Origin: Cyclobacteriaceae bacterium
GTDB taxonomy: Bacteria; Bacteroidota; Bacteroidia; Cytophagales; Cyclobacteriaceae
Direction: 5' to 3'
NCBI GenBank assembly: GCA_019694875.1
Contig: JAIBBC010000003.1
Location: forward strand, 798,469 to 862,468
Length of the DNA stretch: 64,000 nucleotides
The position numbers were made by a program, and so were the translations under genes. Under the pieces are notes generated by a model. The model was given only the letters and a program-made list of their open reading frames with translations. It searched no databases and had not been told where the DNA came from. Shown here in pieces: positions 56,167 to 64,000 of this stretch; within the stretch, counting starts at the first letter, position 1; each line of letters starts with the position of its first letter.

Positions 56167-58578
56167 TTACTTCGTTTGAATAACCTGCTTCGCTGCAATC
56201 AATCCTCCGCTCGTTGCTTCAATTTCGATTGTACCGCCAGATGTGCCTGATTGAACAATCAACTGGCATTTACCACCGAACAGTCTCCGCTTCCACTTTC
56301 CATCCGCATATTGATCGGGATCATGACTGCTGGGATCACCATTTCCTACACCTAAAATTTTCCCATTTCCTCTTATCGCAAATTCAATCAGGTTACCGGC
56401 ATCGGGAACTTCACGACCCTTTTTGTCTTTCACAATCACGTTGACAATCGAAATATCTTTCCCATCAGCCTTGATGACTGAACGATCAGCTACCAACTGA
56501 ATGCTGTATGCTTCATCGGTTGTTACCTGTTGTACCGTTATCTTTTTTCCGTTACGATAGCCAACTGCTTCCAGCGTTCCGGGCGCGTACTTTACATCCC
56601 ATTCGAGATGACGGTTACGCTGCATTATTTTTTTACCCAGACTCTTTTTGTTCAGGAACAGTTCCACCGTTTCCGCGTTGCTGTTAACCCAAACTTTAAT
56701 GGTTTTTCCTTCGCTTCCCTTCCAGTTCCAATGCGGTGAAATATGAATCACATCTTTGTCGGTCCGCCACCACGATTGATAGTAGTAATAGATATTCTTC
56801 GGGAAACCGCACATGTCCATAATCCCAAAGTGTGAGTTGATGTTGGGCCACTCGAACGGAGTTGGTTCACCGCGATAGTCAAAACCGGTCCACACAAATC
56901 CACCCATGAACCACGGCCGGTCGGCTGCAATGGTCCACCATTGTTCGGCTGAGCTTGCCCACCACGGATAAGTAATGTCCTGATCGGGAACATAGGCGTT
57001 TAACGAATCAACTTTGTAAATACTGCGGGTGGTTACCGTACTGCCCATTTCCGTTCCAACTGTCGGCTGATCGGGATGGTCGCGATGATAGTCGTCAATA
57101 CTATTGATCCGGTAGTTGAAGCCCCGCACGGGGATTACCTCATTTACGCCATTGAACACATTGCCCAGGTCAGCTGCATATGTGCTTGTACGACCCGGAT
57201 CGAGTTCCAGTTGTTTGGCTAACAAGGTTTGCGCAATGCGTTTGCCGAAGCTGTTATACTGAATGCCCTGCTCCTCGTTTCCAATCGACCACAGAAAAAC
57301 GGAAGGATGATTGCGATCGTGTTTGATTAGTCGCTCAAACTGATCCATGTATTCCGGACTGCTGTTCAGCAATCGCTGTTCATCAATCACCAGCAGGCCA
57401 AGGCTGTCGCAGGCATCCAGTAACTCGGGTGTTGGTGCATTGTGACTGGCTCGATACGAATTAACACCCATCTCCTTCAGCAGTGCAACGCGGTAGTATT
57501 GTAACCGGTCGGGCATGGCGCTACCCACGCCAGCATGATCCTGATGACAGTTAACGCCTTGCAGCTTCACGTGCTTGCCATTCAAAAACAATCCCTGTGC
57601 GGCATCAATTTTTATCGTGCGGATTCCAAACCGGATTTTTTGCGTATCAATAATCTGACTACCGGATTTGATCACCGCGTAAACTTTATACAGATAAGGA
57701 TCTTCGAGCGACCACAAACGCGGATTGGTGATCGGAAGAAGTTGCGTTTCAGTTCGGCTTTGCTGCGGATTGATTTCAATCTTGTTTTGCGCGCTTTCTG
57801 CTATTTTCTTTCCGTTGCGATCGGTGACATAACAATACACCTGAACTTCAGCAGGTTCTTCACCCAGATTTTTATTCGCCAACGTTGTTGACACCGTGAT
57901 ATAACCCTGGTCGTCACGAACAAAGCTGCTGGCAAAAATTCCGTTCTCTTCAATATGAACGTTAGGAAACTGATTCAGCCATACATGCCGGTAAATTCCG
58001 GCACCCTCGTAAAACCACCCTTCGTATTGAGAAGCATCTACACGGACAACCAGCACATTTTCTTTTTTATAACTGATGTAGTCGGTAATGTCGTACGTTA
58101 CACCCACATAACCGCTTTCATTATTGCCGAGGTAAAAGCCGTTACACCAGATTTTTGCATCGCGGAAGATGCCATCAAACTGAATCGTAAAACGCTGACC
58201 GGAATCAGCGGGACTGACCGTAAAATGCTTCCGATACCAGCCTACGCTGTTTTGCGGAAACAACCCGCCCACAGGCTTGTAACCGTGTGCCATCACATCG
58301 AAGCTTGGTGATTTCTCAAACGGAAGCGTTACAGCCCAATCGTGCGGAAGCGTAACATCTTGCCAGGATTGGTCATCAAACTTTGCATCGATAGCCGTTT
58401 TTTCAGACTTGCCCGACTTGGAGAAACTGTTGGCAACAGAATAGTTGAAATCCTTTAATGCATCTGCCGCATGGCCCAACGAGAATTTCCAATTGTTGTC
58501 GAAGTCAATTTTCTTCCGCGACTGTGAATACCCGGAAATAAAAAGGAACACAAGCGCAACAACGAGCAGACGTTTCAT
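56167..58578 (-). CDS. Glycoside hydrolase family 2, beta-galactosidase-like
   Basis: An 803-residue secreted enzyme with signal peptide ending GYSQS. It shows the GH2 layout: sugar-binding jelly roll (residues 25-205), Ig-like domain (205-320) and TIM barrel (325-600), with acid/base Glu435 (SIGNEEQG) and nucleophile Glu510 (VGTEMGS). The C-terminal DUF4982-like and Ig-like domains (about 610-790, IKVWVNSNAETVELFLNKKSLG and VNVIVKDKKGREVPDAGN) are typical of Bacteroidota beta-galactosidases. Substrate is probably a beta-galactoside, but glucuronidase or mannosidase activity cannot be excluded. No SusC/SusD genes are nearby. Confidence 0.92.
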   Translation of the reverse strand: MKRLLVVALVFLFISGYSQSRKKIDFDNNWKFSLGHAADALKDFNYSVANSFSKSGKSEKTAIDAKFDDQSWQDVTLPHDWAVTLPFEKSPSFDVMAHGYKPVGGLFPQNSVGWYRKHFTVSPADSGQRFTIQFDGIFRDAKIWCNGFYLGNNESGYVGVTYDITDYISYKKENVLVVRVDASQYEGWFYEGAGIYRHVWLNQFPNVHIEENGIFASSFVRDDQGYITVSTTLANKNLGEEPAEVQVYCYVTDRNGKKIAESAQNKIEINPQQSRTETQLLPITNPRLWSLEDPYLYKVYAVIKSGSQIIDTQKIRFGIRTIKIDAAQGLFLNGKHVKLQGVNCHQDHAGVGSAMPDRLQYYRVALLKEMGVNSYRASHNAPTPELLDACDSLGLLVIDEQRLLNSSPEYMDQFERLIKHDRNHPSVFLWSIGNEEQGIQYNSFGKRIAQTLLAKQLELDPGRTSTYAADLGNVFNGVNEVIPVRGFNYRINSIDDYHRDHPDQPTVGTEMGSTVTTRSIYKVDSLNAYVPDQDITYPWWASSAEQWWTIAADRPWFMGGFVWTGFDYRGEPTPFEWPNINSHFGIMDMCGFPKNIYYYYQSWWRTDKDVIHISPHWNWKGSEGKTIKVWVNSNAETVELFLNKKSLGKKIMQRNRHLEWDVKYAPGTLEAVGYRNGKKITVQQVTTDEAYSIQLVADRSVIKADGKDISIVNVIVKDKKGREVPDAGNLIEFAIRGNGKILGVGNGDPSSHDPDQYADGKWKRRLFGGKCQLIVQSGTSGGTIEIEATSGGLIAAKQVIQTK

Positions 58579-58619
58579 ACGATTCGGTTTACCCGAACAA
58601 GGTACTAAAACGTGCAGAC

Positions 58620-59333
58620 TTACGCCTTCGGCTTTTGATTTTTTCTGATGCGCATGTTGAGCAACTCAATTGCCAGTGCAAAGGCCATTGAGAAATAGAT
58701 GTAACCCTTCGGCACATGCACGTGCAAACCTTCAATTACGAGCACGGTCCCGATCATCAGCAGGAACGCAATCGCCAGCAGCTTCATGGTAGGGTGATTG
58801 TTGATGAAGTCGCTGATAGCCTTCGAAAATATCAGCATCACGCCCATGGAGATAACGATGGCAATGACTATGATGTATACCTGATCAACCAAACCGACCG
58901 CGGTGATGATGGAATCGAGCGAGAATACAAGGTCCAATAGCAAAATCTGCACGATAGCCGAACGCATGGTATGCTTCCGGAGGTTTTTTGTTTCTTCTTC
59001 CTTCGAACTTTCCAGTTTTTTGTGCATTTCAGACGTGCTCTTGGCAATCAGGAAGAGACCGCCCAGGATCAGAATCAAATCGCGGAAGCTGAATGCAAAA
59101 TCGTTAATTGTAAAAATTGGCTTTGTGAGTCCGATGATCCATTCAATTGCCAGCAAGAGAAGAACCCTCCCGATCAATGCAAGTGACAACCCCAGGATAC
59201 GAACCTTTTTTTGCTGATCGGCCGGTAGGCGGCTTCCGACAATGGAGATGAACACGATGTTATCGATCCCCAGTACTATTTCCAGAAAGGTAAGTGTAAC
59301 TAAACTGATTAATATCTCCGTGGTAAACTCCAT
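58620..59333 (-). CDS. TerC family integral membrane protein
   Basis: A 237-residue protein with seven or eight transmembrane segments and the TerC signatures LEIVLGIDNIVFISIV (residues 17-32) and LLDLVFSLDSIITAVGLVDQ (about 131-150), where acidic residues are conserved. Family members are metal or ion transporters, some for manganese or calcium exocytosis. The start directly follows the MlaD-like gene stop with no spacer, so it is the fourth gene of the Mla-like operon. A functional link is not established. Confidence 0.92.
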   Translation of the reverse strand: MEFTTEILISLVTLTFLEIVLGIDNIVFISIVGSRLPADQQKKVRILGLSLALIGRVLLLLAIEWIIGLTKPIFTINDFAFSFRDLILILGGLFLIAKSTSEMHKKLESSKEEETKNLRKHTMRSAIVQILLLDLVFSLDSIITAVGLVDQVYIIVIAIVISMGVMLIFSKAISDFINNHPTMKLLAIAFLLMIGTVLVIEGLHVHVPKGYIYFSMAFALAIELLNMRIRKNQKPKA

Positions 59334-60296
59334 CTAGCTCTTCGCCTTATGCTTGCGGAAATATTTTTTGAATGGCCAGCTTGAGCGCATTGCCTTCAGG
59401 TTCTCATCCAGTTTGGCGGATGCCTTTTCGGCATTAGTCATGGTCGTCTTCAGTTTTGTTGCGAACGTGGTGTCGGTAAGCAGTACGCCCATAGCGTTGT
59501 TTTTATCATTCATTTTATCAGTAACTTCTTTCAGATCGGCAGCCATCTTTTTCGCGTTCTCTCCCACCTGCTCGACATTTTCCATGGTGCGGCTAAACTG
59601 GGCAGCATACGTAGTGTCGCGAATGAGTTTCGTCATCAAACCATCGCCCTGGTTAATTTCGATTAGCATCTTGTTGATTTCGTTTGTGGCGCGGGTTGCA
59701 TTCTCACTTGCCCTGCGGATAGCCGCCATGGAGGCGCGAAGTTCTTTCGCCATTTCTCCTTCATTCAGCAATTCTCCGATCACCCCCTGACCGGCATTGA
59801 TTTTCGCGGTTGTTACTTTCAGATCCGAAGTGATCGCCTTAATGTCTGTTCCAACTTCCTTGGCGAGGTTGAACAGTTCCTGAGTGTCGGTTGGAGAGAA
59901 TGAATTAATGGTATCATTATCGTGAATCGTTTCTACAGCCGAACCCGGACGAATGACAACGATCTTGTTTCCTACCAACCCATCGGAGCCAATATTCGCA
60001 GTTGCATCTTTCTTGATGAATTCGTTCTGCTTTTCCTTCAGCGTCATGGTTACGATAACCTGCCCTTCGGAAATAATGCTTACTTTTTTAACCGTCCCGA
60101 TTTTTACGCCCGACAGCCAAACATTGTCTCCGTCTTTCAAACCTTCCACATTTTTGAATACCGCTGATACGGTAAAGGTTTTGCTGAAGATGTTGTTCTC
60201 TCTTCCGAGATAAAACACAGAGATCAGGAATAAGGCAACTCCGCCTAACACAAAGGCTCCCAGTTTCATGTTTCGCTTGATTTCCTGGCTGTCCAT
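59334..60296 (-). CDS. MlaD family (MCE domain) lipid transport protein
   Basis: A 320-residue protein with one N-terminal transmembrane helix (residues 12-30) and an MCE domain (about residues 38-115; FTVSAVFKNVEGLKDGDNVWLSGVKIGTVKKVSI). The C-terminal 200 residues are long helices rich in Ala, Thr and Lys. It forms rings that carry phospholipids between the membranes, in a Mla-type retrograde or anterograde system. It lies 15 bases after the ATPase gene. MlaC and MlaB are not in this operon. Confidence 0.92.
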   Translation of the reverse strand: MDSQEIKRNMKLGAFVLGGVALFLISVFYLGRENNIFSKTFTVSAVFKNVEGLKDGDNVWLSGVKIGTVKKVSIISEGQVIVTMTLKEKQNEFIKKDATANIGSDGLVGNKIVVIRPGSAVETIHDNDTINSFSPTDTQELFNLAKEVGTDIKAITSDLKVTTAKINAGQGVIGELLNEGEMAKELRASMAAIRRASENATRATNEINKMLIEINQGDGLMTKLIRDTTYAAQFSRTMENVEQVGENAKKMAADLKEVTDKMNDKNNAMGVLLTDTTFATKLKTTMTNAEKASAKLDENLKAMRSSWPFKKYFRKHKAKS

Positions 60297-60310
60297 AATA
60301 ATTGCAATAA

Positions 60311-61081
60311 TTAATAATTGAAAAATAATTCAAGTTCTTCTTTCGGGGAGGCTTTCAGTTGTTCATACGTGCCCTCCACCTTGTTATATCCGTCAAACAA
60401 TCCGATAATTCTATCGGAAGTTGTTCGCGCACAACTCAGGTCGTGCGTGATGATGATGGATGCTGTTTTGTATTTGTCGCGAACTTCAAGGATCAGTTCG
60501 TTGATTTCACCTGCGGTGATGGGATCGAGTCCGGCAGTCGGCTCATCGTAGAGCATGATTTCGGGATTCAGAATCAGCGTACGAGCAATACCGATGCGTT
60601 TTTTCATCCCGCCCGATAATTCAGAAGGCAGCTGATCGGCCGCGTGCGCCAGACCAACATCTTCGAGCGCCTTCATCACTTTTTCGTTCAGAATTTTCTT
60701 ATCATATATTTTAAGATTCCGCTTTAGCGGAAATTCAAGGTTCTCACGAACCGTCATCGAATCGTACAATGCACTCAGCTGAAACGAAAAGCCAACTTTT
60801 ATGCGGAGCTCGTTCAGTTCATTCGGGGTTAGTGAATTTACATCGTATCCCAGAATGTTGATATAACCGGAATCAGGTTTGATCAACCCGATCATACATT
60901 TAATGAGCACAGATTTACCGGCTCCTGATTTTCCGAGGATAACGAGGTTTTCGTTTTCGTACAGATCGAGGTTAACATTCTTCAATACCACGCGGTCGCC
61001 AAAACTCTTGTTCAGGTCGCGTACTTCCGCCACGCGATTAGCTCTGTTAACCTGTGTTTTATGGTCGGCTGATTTGCTCAT
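60311..61081 (-). CDS. ABC transporter ATP-binding protein, MlaF-like
   Basis: A 256-residue ATPase: Walker A GKSGAGKS (residues 50-57), signature LSGGMKKRIGIARTL, Walker B IMLYDEPTAGLDP and H-loop IITHDLS. Motifs agree best with MlaF/Ttg2A, partner of the MlaE permease. It overlaps the permease gene by 4 bases. The complex energises phospholipid movement to or from the outer membrane. Confidence 0.94.
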   Translation of the reverse strand: MSKSADHKTQVNRANRVAEVRDLNKSFGDRVVLKNVNLDLYENENLVILGKSGAGKSVLIKCMIGLIKPDSGYINILGYDVNSLTPNELNELRIKVGFSFQLSALYDSMTVRENLEFPLKRNLKIYDKKILNEKVMKALEDVGLAHAADQLPSELSGGMKKRIGIARTLILNPEIMLYDEPTAGLDPITAGEINELILEVRDKYKTASIIITHDLSCARTTSDRIIGLFDGYNKVEGTYEQLKASPKEELELFFNY

Positions 61082-61833
61082 CGGAAAAACAGGTTAACAA
61101 TTTGAAGAACGATCAGGTCGATGATGAAAATAAACATCATGGATATTACTACGGCAATATTGGCTGCCTTACCCACGCCTGTAGTACCTTTATCGGAATG
61201 ATAGCCGGCATACGAACTGATGATGCCGATGGCAAATCCGAACAGCGCAGATTTAACAACAGACGACCAAATGTCAGTGTAGGTGATTGATGCGGCAGCT
61301 TCGTTGAAATACAATGCGAAACTGGTGCTATTAATCGAGTTTACCATCATAAACGATCCCAGCAACGCGACCACATCGGCAAACACCACCAAGAGTGGAA
61401 GCATAAGCGTGGTGGCAACGACACGCGTAACTACCAGATACGAAAATGGCCGTGTACCGGACACTTCCATCGCGTCAATTTGTTCCGTAACCTGCATACT
61501 GGCAAGTTCTGCCCCGATGTTCGAACCCAACTTACCGGCACAGATCAACCCGGTAATGAGCGGGCCGAGCGAACGCACAACTGCCTGTGATACCAATGAC
61601 GGCAGCCACGACTCCGCACCGAATGACGAAAGTGAAGGACGCGACTGTTTGGTAAACACGATTCCCGCCAGGAACGCTGTAAAAGAAATCAGGAAAAGCG
61701 ACCGATACCCAACAATGTAGCACTGGTTGAGAATCTCCTTGGTTTCGTAGGGAGGAAAGAGAGCTTCCTTGAAGAAATTCCGGATGAACTTAAAAATCTC
61801 TGCGGTACGAAGTAAAATATTCCTAATCTTCAT
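61078..61833 (-). CDS. MlaE family ABC permease
   Basis: A 251-residue protein from the ATG at 61833 (the open frame to 62019 adds a non-family extension). It has five or six membrane segments and the MlaE signature ...LICAGKLGSNIGAELASMQVTEQIDAMEVSGTRPFSYLVVTR (about residues 107-147), with the EQIDAMxxxG coupling motif. It forms the inner-membrane part of the Mla-type lipid transporter with the MlaF and MlaD products encoded downstream. It heads the mlaEFD-terC operon. Confidence 0.93.
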   Translation of the reverse strand: MKIRNILLRTAEIFKFIRNFFKEALFPPYETKEILNQCYIVGYRSLFLISFTAFLAGIVFTKQSRPSLSSFGAESWLPSLVSQAVVRSLGPLITGLICAGKLGSNIGAELASMQVTEQIDAMEVSGTRPFSYLVVTRVVATTLMLPLLVVFADVVALLGSFMMVNSINSTSFALYFNEAAASITYTDIWSSVVKSALFGFAIGIISSYAGYHSDKGTTGVGKAANIAVVISMMFIFIIDLIVLQIVNLFFR

Positions 61834-62019
61834 GAATCTGTCGTGCAAGGAGCATGATAGAAATTGTGCCAAAAACCCTTTCCCTGTCAATCTGTGAGGA
61901 TCGGGTTCAAAAGCCGGTAAAAGTAATTTAATTATAAGTGGAGTGTAGAATTTTGTCCCCACAAAATTCGATTTTTTCGTTTTTGAAGGGGATTTTTCTG
62001 TAGCTACTTTTCCGGACAC

Positions 62020-63033
62020 ATGGATTCAATAACACACATTGCGCTGGGCGCGGTTATCGGAGAGGTTGTGGCCGGAAAGAAACTGGGCCGGAAAGCCCTG
62101 ATCATTGGCGCGGCTGCCCAAAGCCTTCCGGACATTGATTTTGTGCTTGGCTTTTTTCACACTCCGGTAGAAGACTTACTTGTTCATCGAGGCATCACAC
62201 ATTCGTTCCTGTTTAACATTTTAGTCACCCTCGGGCTGGCGTATGCGCTTAACCGCTGGCTGCGTAATGAAAATCCGCTTACTCTGCGGCATTGGATAAT
62301 TTTCCTGGGAATTGAATTGCTGATGCACCTCACGCTCGACTCCCTGAATTCGTATGGCACCGGCTTGTTTGAACCTTTCAGCAACATCCGAATTTCATTT
62401 AATGTAATTTTTGTAGCCGATCCTTTTTTCACGATCTGGTCGCTCATCGCGATGGTGGCGCTGTTCTTCCGAAGATTAAAAGAACCCGCACGCATGCGGC
62501 TTGCCGGTATTACGCTTGTTGTCAGCGCTGCATATATGGCTGTGTGTTTAATAAATAAATCCATCATTGACAGCCGGGCACGGGATACTTTCGCGAACAA
62601 TTCGCTGACGATCAAAAACTATTTTACATCCCCCACTCCGCTTAATAACATGCTCTGGTACGTTGTCGCAGAAGTGGATTCTGGTTTTTATATTGGTTAC
62701 AGTTCTGTCTTCGACAGTGATCCGAACATTCACCTGGAGTATTACCCGCAGAACAATCACCTGTTAAAAGGAGTGCCGAATCCGGCTGATGTAGCGTTGC
62801 TGAAACGATTCTCACAAGGCTATTATACCATCGAAAAGGTTGAAGAAACAATCGTGTTGAATGATTTGCGCTTCGGACAAATTGCGGGTTGGGACACGCC
62901 ACGCGCCCGATTTGTATTTTATTTCTTTCTCGAGAAATCCGATATGAATTCATTGGTAGTTCAGCGCGGCAGGTTCACGGGCTGGAATAAGAAAACGTTG
63001 CGTTCGTTCTGGGCAAGAATCAAAGGGAACTAA
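62020..63033 (+). CDS. Metal-dependent hydrolase-like membrane protein (DUF457/YdjM)
   Basis: A 337-residue protein with about five hydrophobic segments. DSITHIALGAVIGE (residues 2-15), AQSLPDIDFVLGFF and VHRGITHSFLFNIL carry the His and Asp residues of the DUF457/YdjM family, annotated as inner-membrane metal-dependent hydrolases; LTLDSLNSYGTGLFEPFS is also conserved. The second half is an extracytoplasmic domain. The substrate is unknown. It diverges from the mlaE gene; an ATG at 62020 is used. Confidence 0.88.
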   Translation: MDSITHIALGAVIGEVVAGKKLGRKALIIGAAAQSLPDIDFVLGFFHTPVEDLLVHRGITHSFLFNILVTLGLAYALNRWLRNENPLTLRHWIIFLGIELLMHLTLDSLNSYGTGLFEPFSNIRISFNVIFVADPFFTIWSLIAMVALFFRRLKEPARMRLAGITLVVSAAYMAVCLINKSIIDSRARDTFANNSLTIKNYFTSPTPLNNMLWYVVAEVDSGFYIGYSSVFDSDPNIHLEYYPQNNHLLKGVPNPADVALLKRFSQGYYTIEKVEETIVLNDLRFGQIAGWDTPRARFVFYFFLEKSDMNSLVVQRGRFTGWNKKTLRSFWARIKGN

Positions 63034-63041
63034 TTCGTGAT

Positions 63042-63112
63042 TTAAGGTTTCAAGGTTATGGGTGAGACGGACTCCTGTATCAAGCTTTAAATTTTTGAAC
63101 GTTGAACCTTAA
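63042..63112. repeat. Imperfect inverted repeat between convergent genes
   Basis: TTAAGGTTTCAAGGTT (63042-63057) is nearly the reverse complement of AACGTTGAACCTTAA (63098-63112), with one substitution and a one-base gap. The intervening 40 bases are unstructured. It lies between the DUF457 gene and the PLD gene and lacks a T-tract. Confidence 0.5.
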
Positions 63113-63122
63113 CCTGGAAAAT

Positions 63123-64000
63123 TTATTCAGGGTGACGGATACGAAGTGTAAATAAGAACAACATAAACCGGAAGAAACTATACGCAAGCGCCTGACCGAT
63201 TTTATTAAAAAAGTGCGCGCGTTTCTTAAACACTTCCGGAGTTATCTGAACACAATCATCGCGGATAATTTGCCTAAGCTTTTTCTCAATTTCACCGGCA
63301 AGGTTCTGATCGATCACTTCGAGGTTTAGTTCGATGCTTGCATATGCGCTCAGGTTGTTCACATTGTAGGAGCCCACGGTTGCCGACTTGCCATCGATAG
63401 AGGCTATCTTTCCATGGAGCACATTCTTCCGGTACTCCCAGATTTCAATCTTATTTTCAAACAGCCAGTGATACATATATCGTTCGGCATACTTGGCAAT
63501 CGGGATGTCTGAATTTTCGGTGAGAATCATCTGCACCTTCGCGCCCCGCCTGGCGGCCGCTTTCAGGCTTCGTTTAAATTCGTAGCCCGGCATAAAATAA
63601 GGAGTCATGATCACAACCGATTCACGCGCCTCCTTCAGCATTTTCAAATACATACGTGTGATCTCCTGTCGTCTGCCCACCCAGTCGTTAACGCGCACTC
63701 CGATTTCGCATTGATCTGCTTTCAGCGGGTTCGGTTCTCTGTCTTTCGGAACGCGAAGTTTCATCCTCCTCCTGCAAACGTCTTCGAGTTGGCGGGACAC
63801 GGAACCCTGACAATACAATCCCCAGTCGAGCCAGGCCGCAGCTTCGGGCGTATCATTGTACCGGTCGCTGATGTTCAATCCGCTTACGAGGCTGTGAAAA
63901 CTATCGACTACCACTACTTTGTGATGTAGCCTTCTGCCGAGGTAGAATTTGTCGCTTTTAAAAAATGGTTGAAACCACCGGAAGTGAATGCCGGCATCTT
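63123..64000 (-). CDS. Phospholipase D family / cardiolipin synthase-like protein, partial
   Basis: The frame is open from the stop at 63123 to the end of the window, so the N-terminus is missing. At least 291 residues are visible. The first HKD motif is HHKVVVVDS (H-x-K-x4-D, about 63911-63932), with GIHFRWFQPFFKSDKFYLGRR before it, and the second is HGKIASIDGKSATVGSYNVN. Both halves of a PLD-type active site are thus present. It probably makes cardiolipin (ClsA/ClsB type) or acts as a phosphodiesterase. The C-terminal helices are hydrophobic. Confidence 0.92.
   Translation of the reverse strand, partial: DAGIHFRWFQPFFKSDKFYLGRRLHHKVVVVDSFHSLVSGLNISDRYNDTPEAAAWLDWGLYCQGSVSRQLEDVCRRRMKLRVPKDREPNPLKADQCEIGVRVNDWVGRRQEITRMYLKMLKEARESVVIMTPYFMPGYEFKRSLKAAARRGAKVQMILTENSDIPIAKYAERYMYHWLFENKIEIWEYRKNVLHGKIASIDGKSATVGSYNVNNLSAYASIELNLEVIDQNLAGEIEKKLRQIIRDDCVQITPEVFKKRAHFFNKIGQALAYSFFRFMLFLFTLRIRHPE

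Noticed and set aside
61834-62019. 62-codon upstream extension of the mlaE frame
   Set aside because: The family starts near MKIRNILLR at 61833; the upstream part probably contains promoter sequence for the operon and the divergent DUF457 gene.
1-64000. Search for tRNA, rRNA, insertion sequences, phage genes or restriction systems
   Set aside because: No transposase, integrase, terminal inverted repeats with a gene, restriction/methylation cluster or cloverleaf sequences were recognised by reading; tRNAscan-SE and ISfinder searches would settle this.

Overview
This 64 kb window is chromosomal DNA from a member of the Bacteroidota, most likely a Cytophagales-type gliding or soil bacterium. 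The indicators are an LpxC-FabZ fusion gene, a PorX-type response regulator with a PglZ domain, an M64 peptidase carrying a type IX secretion (T9SS) C-terminal sorting domain, families largely confined to this phylum (DUF3822, DUF4296), and several promoters matching the Bacteroidota pattern TTTG or TTG, about 19 bp, then TAnnTTTG. The content is mostly housekeeping and cell-envelope genes. I see no rRNA, tRNA, transposase, prophage or CRISPR array.

Layout. 0-11 kb: the end of a glycosyltransferase, a PspC-like protein, an OmpA-like/TPR lipoprotein, pyruvate dehydrogenase E1 beta, a small secreted protein of three 40-residue Trp-rich repeats, a membrane acyltransferase, an SPFH protein preceded by a 38-residue membrane peptide, two beta-barrel proteins and a patatin. 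11-24 kb: a four-helix-bundle protein, an M64 peptidase with a lipoprotein, a structured intergenic RNA candidate, a four-gene fumarylacetoacetase operon, and a tripartite efflux operon (HlyD adaptor, DHA2 pump, TolC) facing a MarR regulator that overlaps an rRNA methyltransferase gene. 24-36 kb: valS, an ald-tsaE-porX operon on the minus strand, an HD hydrolase and the lipid A cluster lpxD, lpxC/fabZ, lpxA plus an ABC ATPase. 36-48 kb: mutS2 with a DUF4296 lipoprotein, a short Bat-like module (DUF58, membrane protein, VWA), LysE and GH3 proteins, a PLP-binding protein, small envelope genes, NUDIX, DUF3822 and coaD. 48-64 kb: a giant alpha-2-macroglobulin lipoprotein, a NUDIX/pyrE divergent pair, a GH2 glycosidase, an Mla-like lipid transport operon ending in terC, a DUF457 membrane protein and a truncated phospholipase D family gene.

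Many genes concern the outer membrane: lipid A synthesis, Mla lipid trafficking, beta-barrels, lipoproteins, A2M and T9SS control. Tight overlaps (ATGA, TGATG) define the operons. The least explained stretch is 13,951-14,138, where nested inverted repeats, a strong Shine-Dalgarno with a 22-codon ORF, and a plus-strand intrinsic terminator occur with no plus-strand gene nearby. Also notable are the MarR/efflux control region with divergent promoters overlapping a dyad, the 40-residue repeat protein, and several -7 elements placed so close to start codons that transcripts may be leaderless. All family assignments come from reading motifs; no database search was run.
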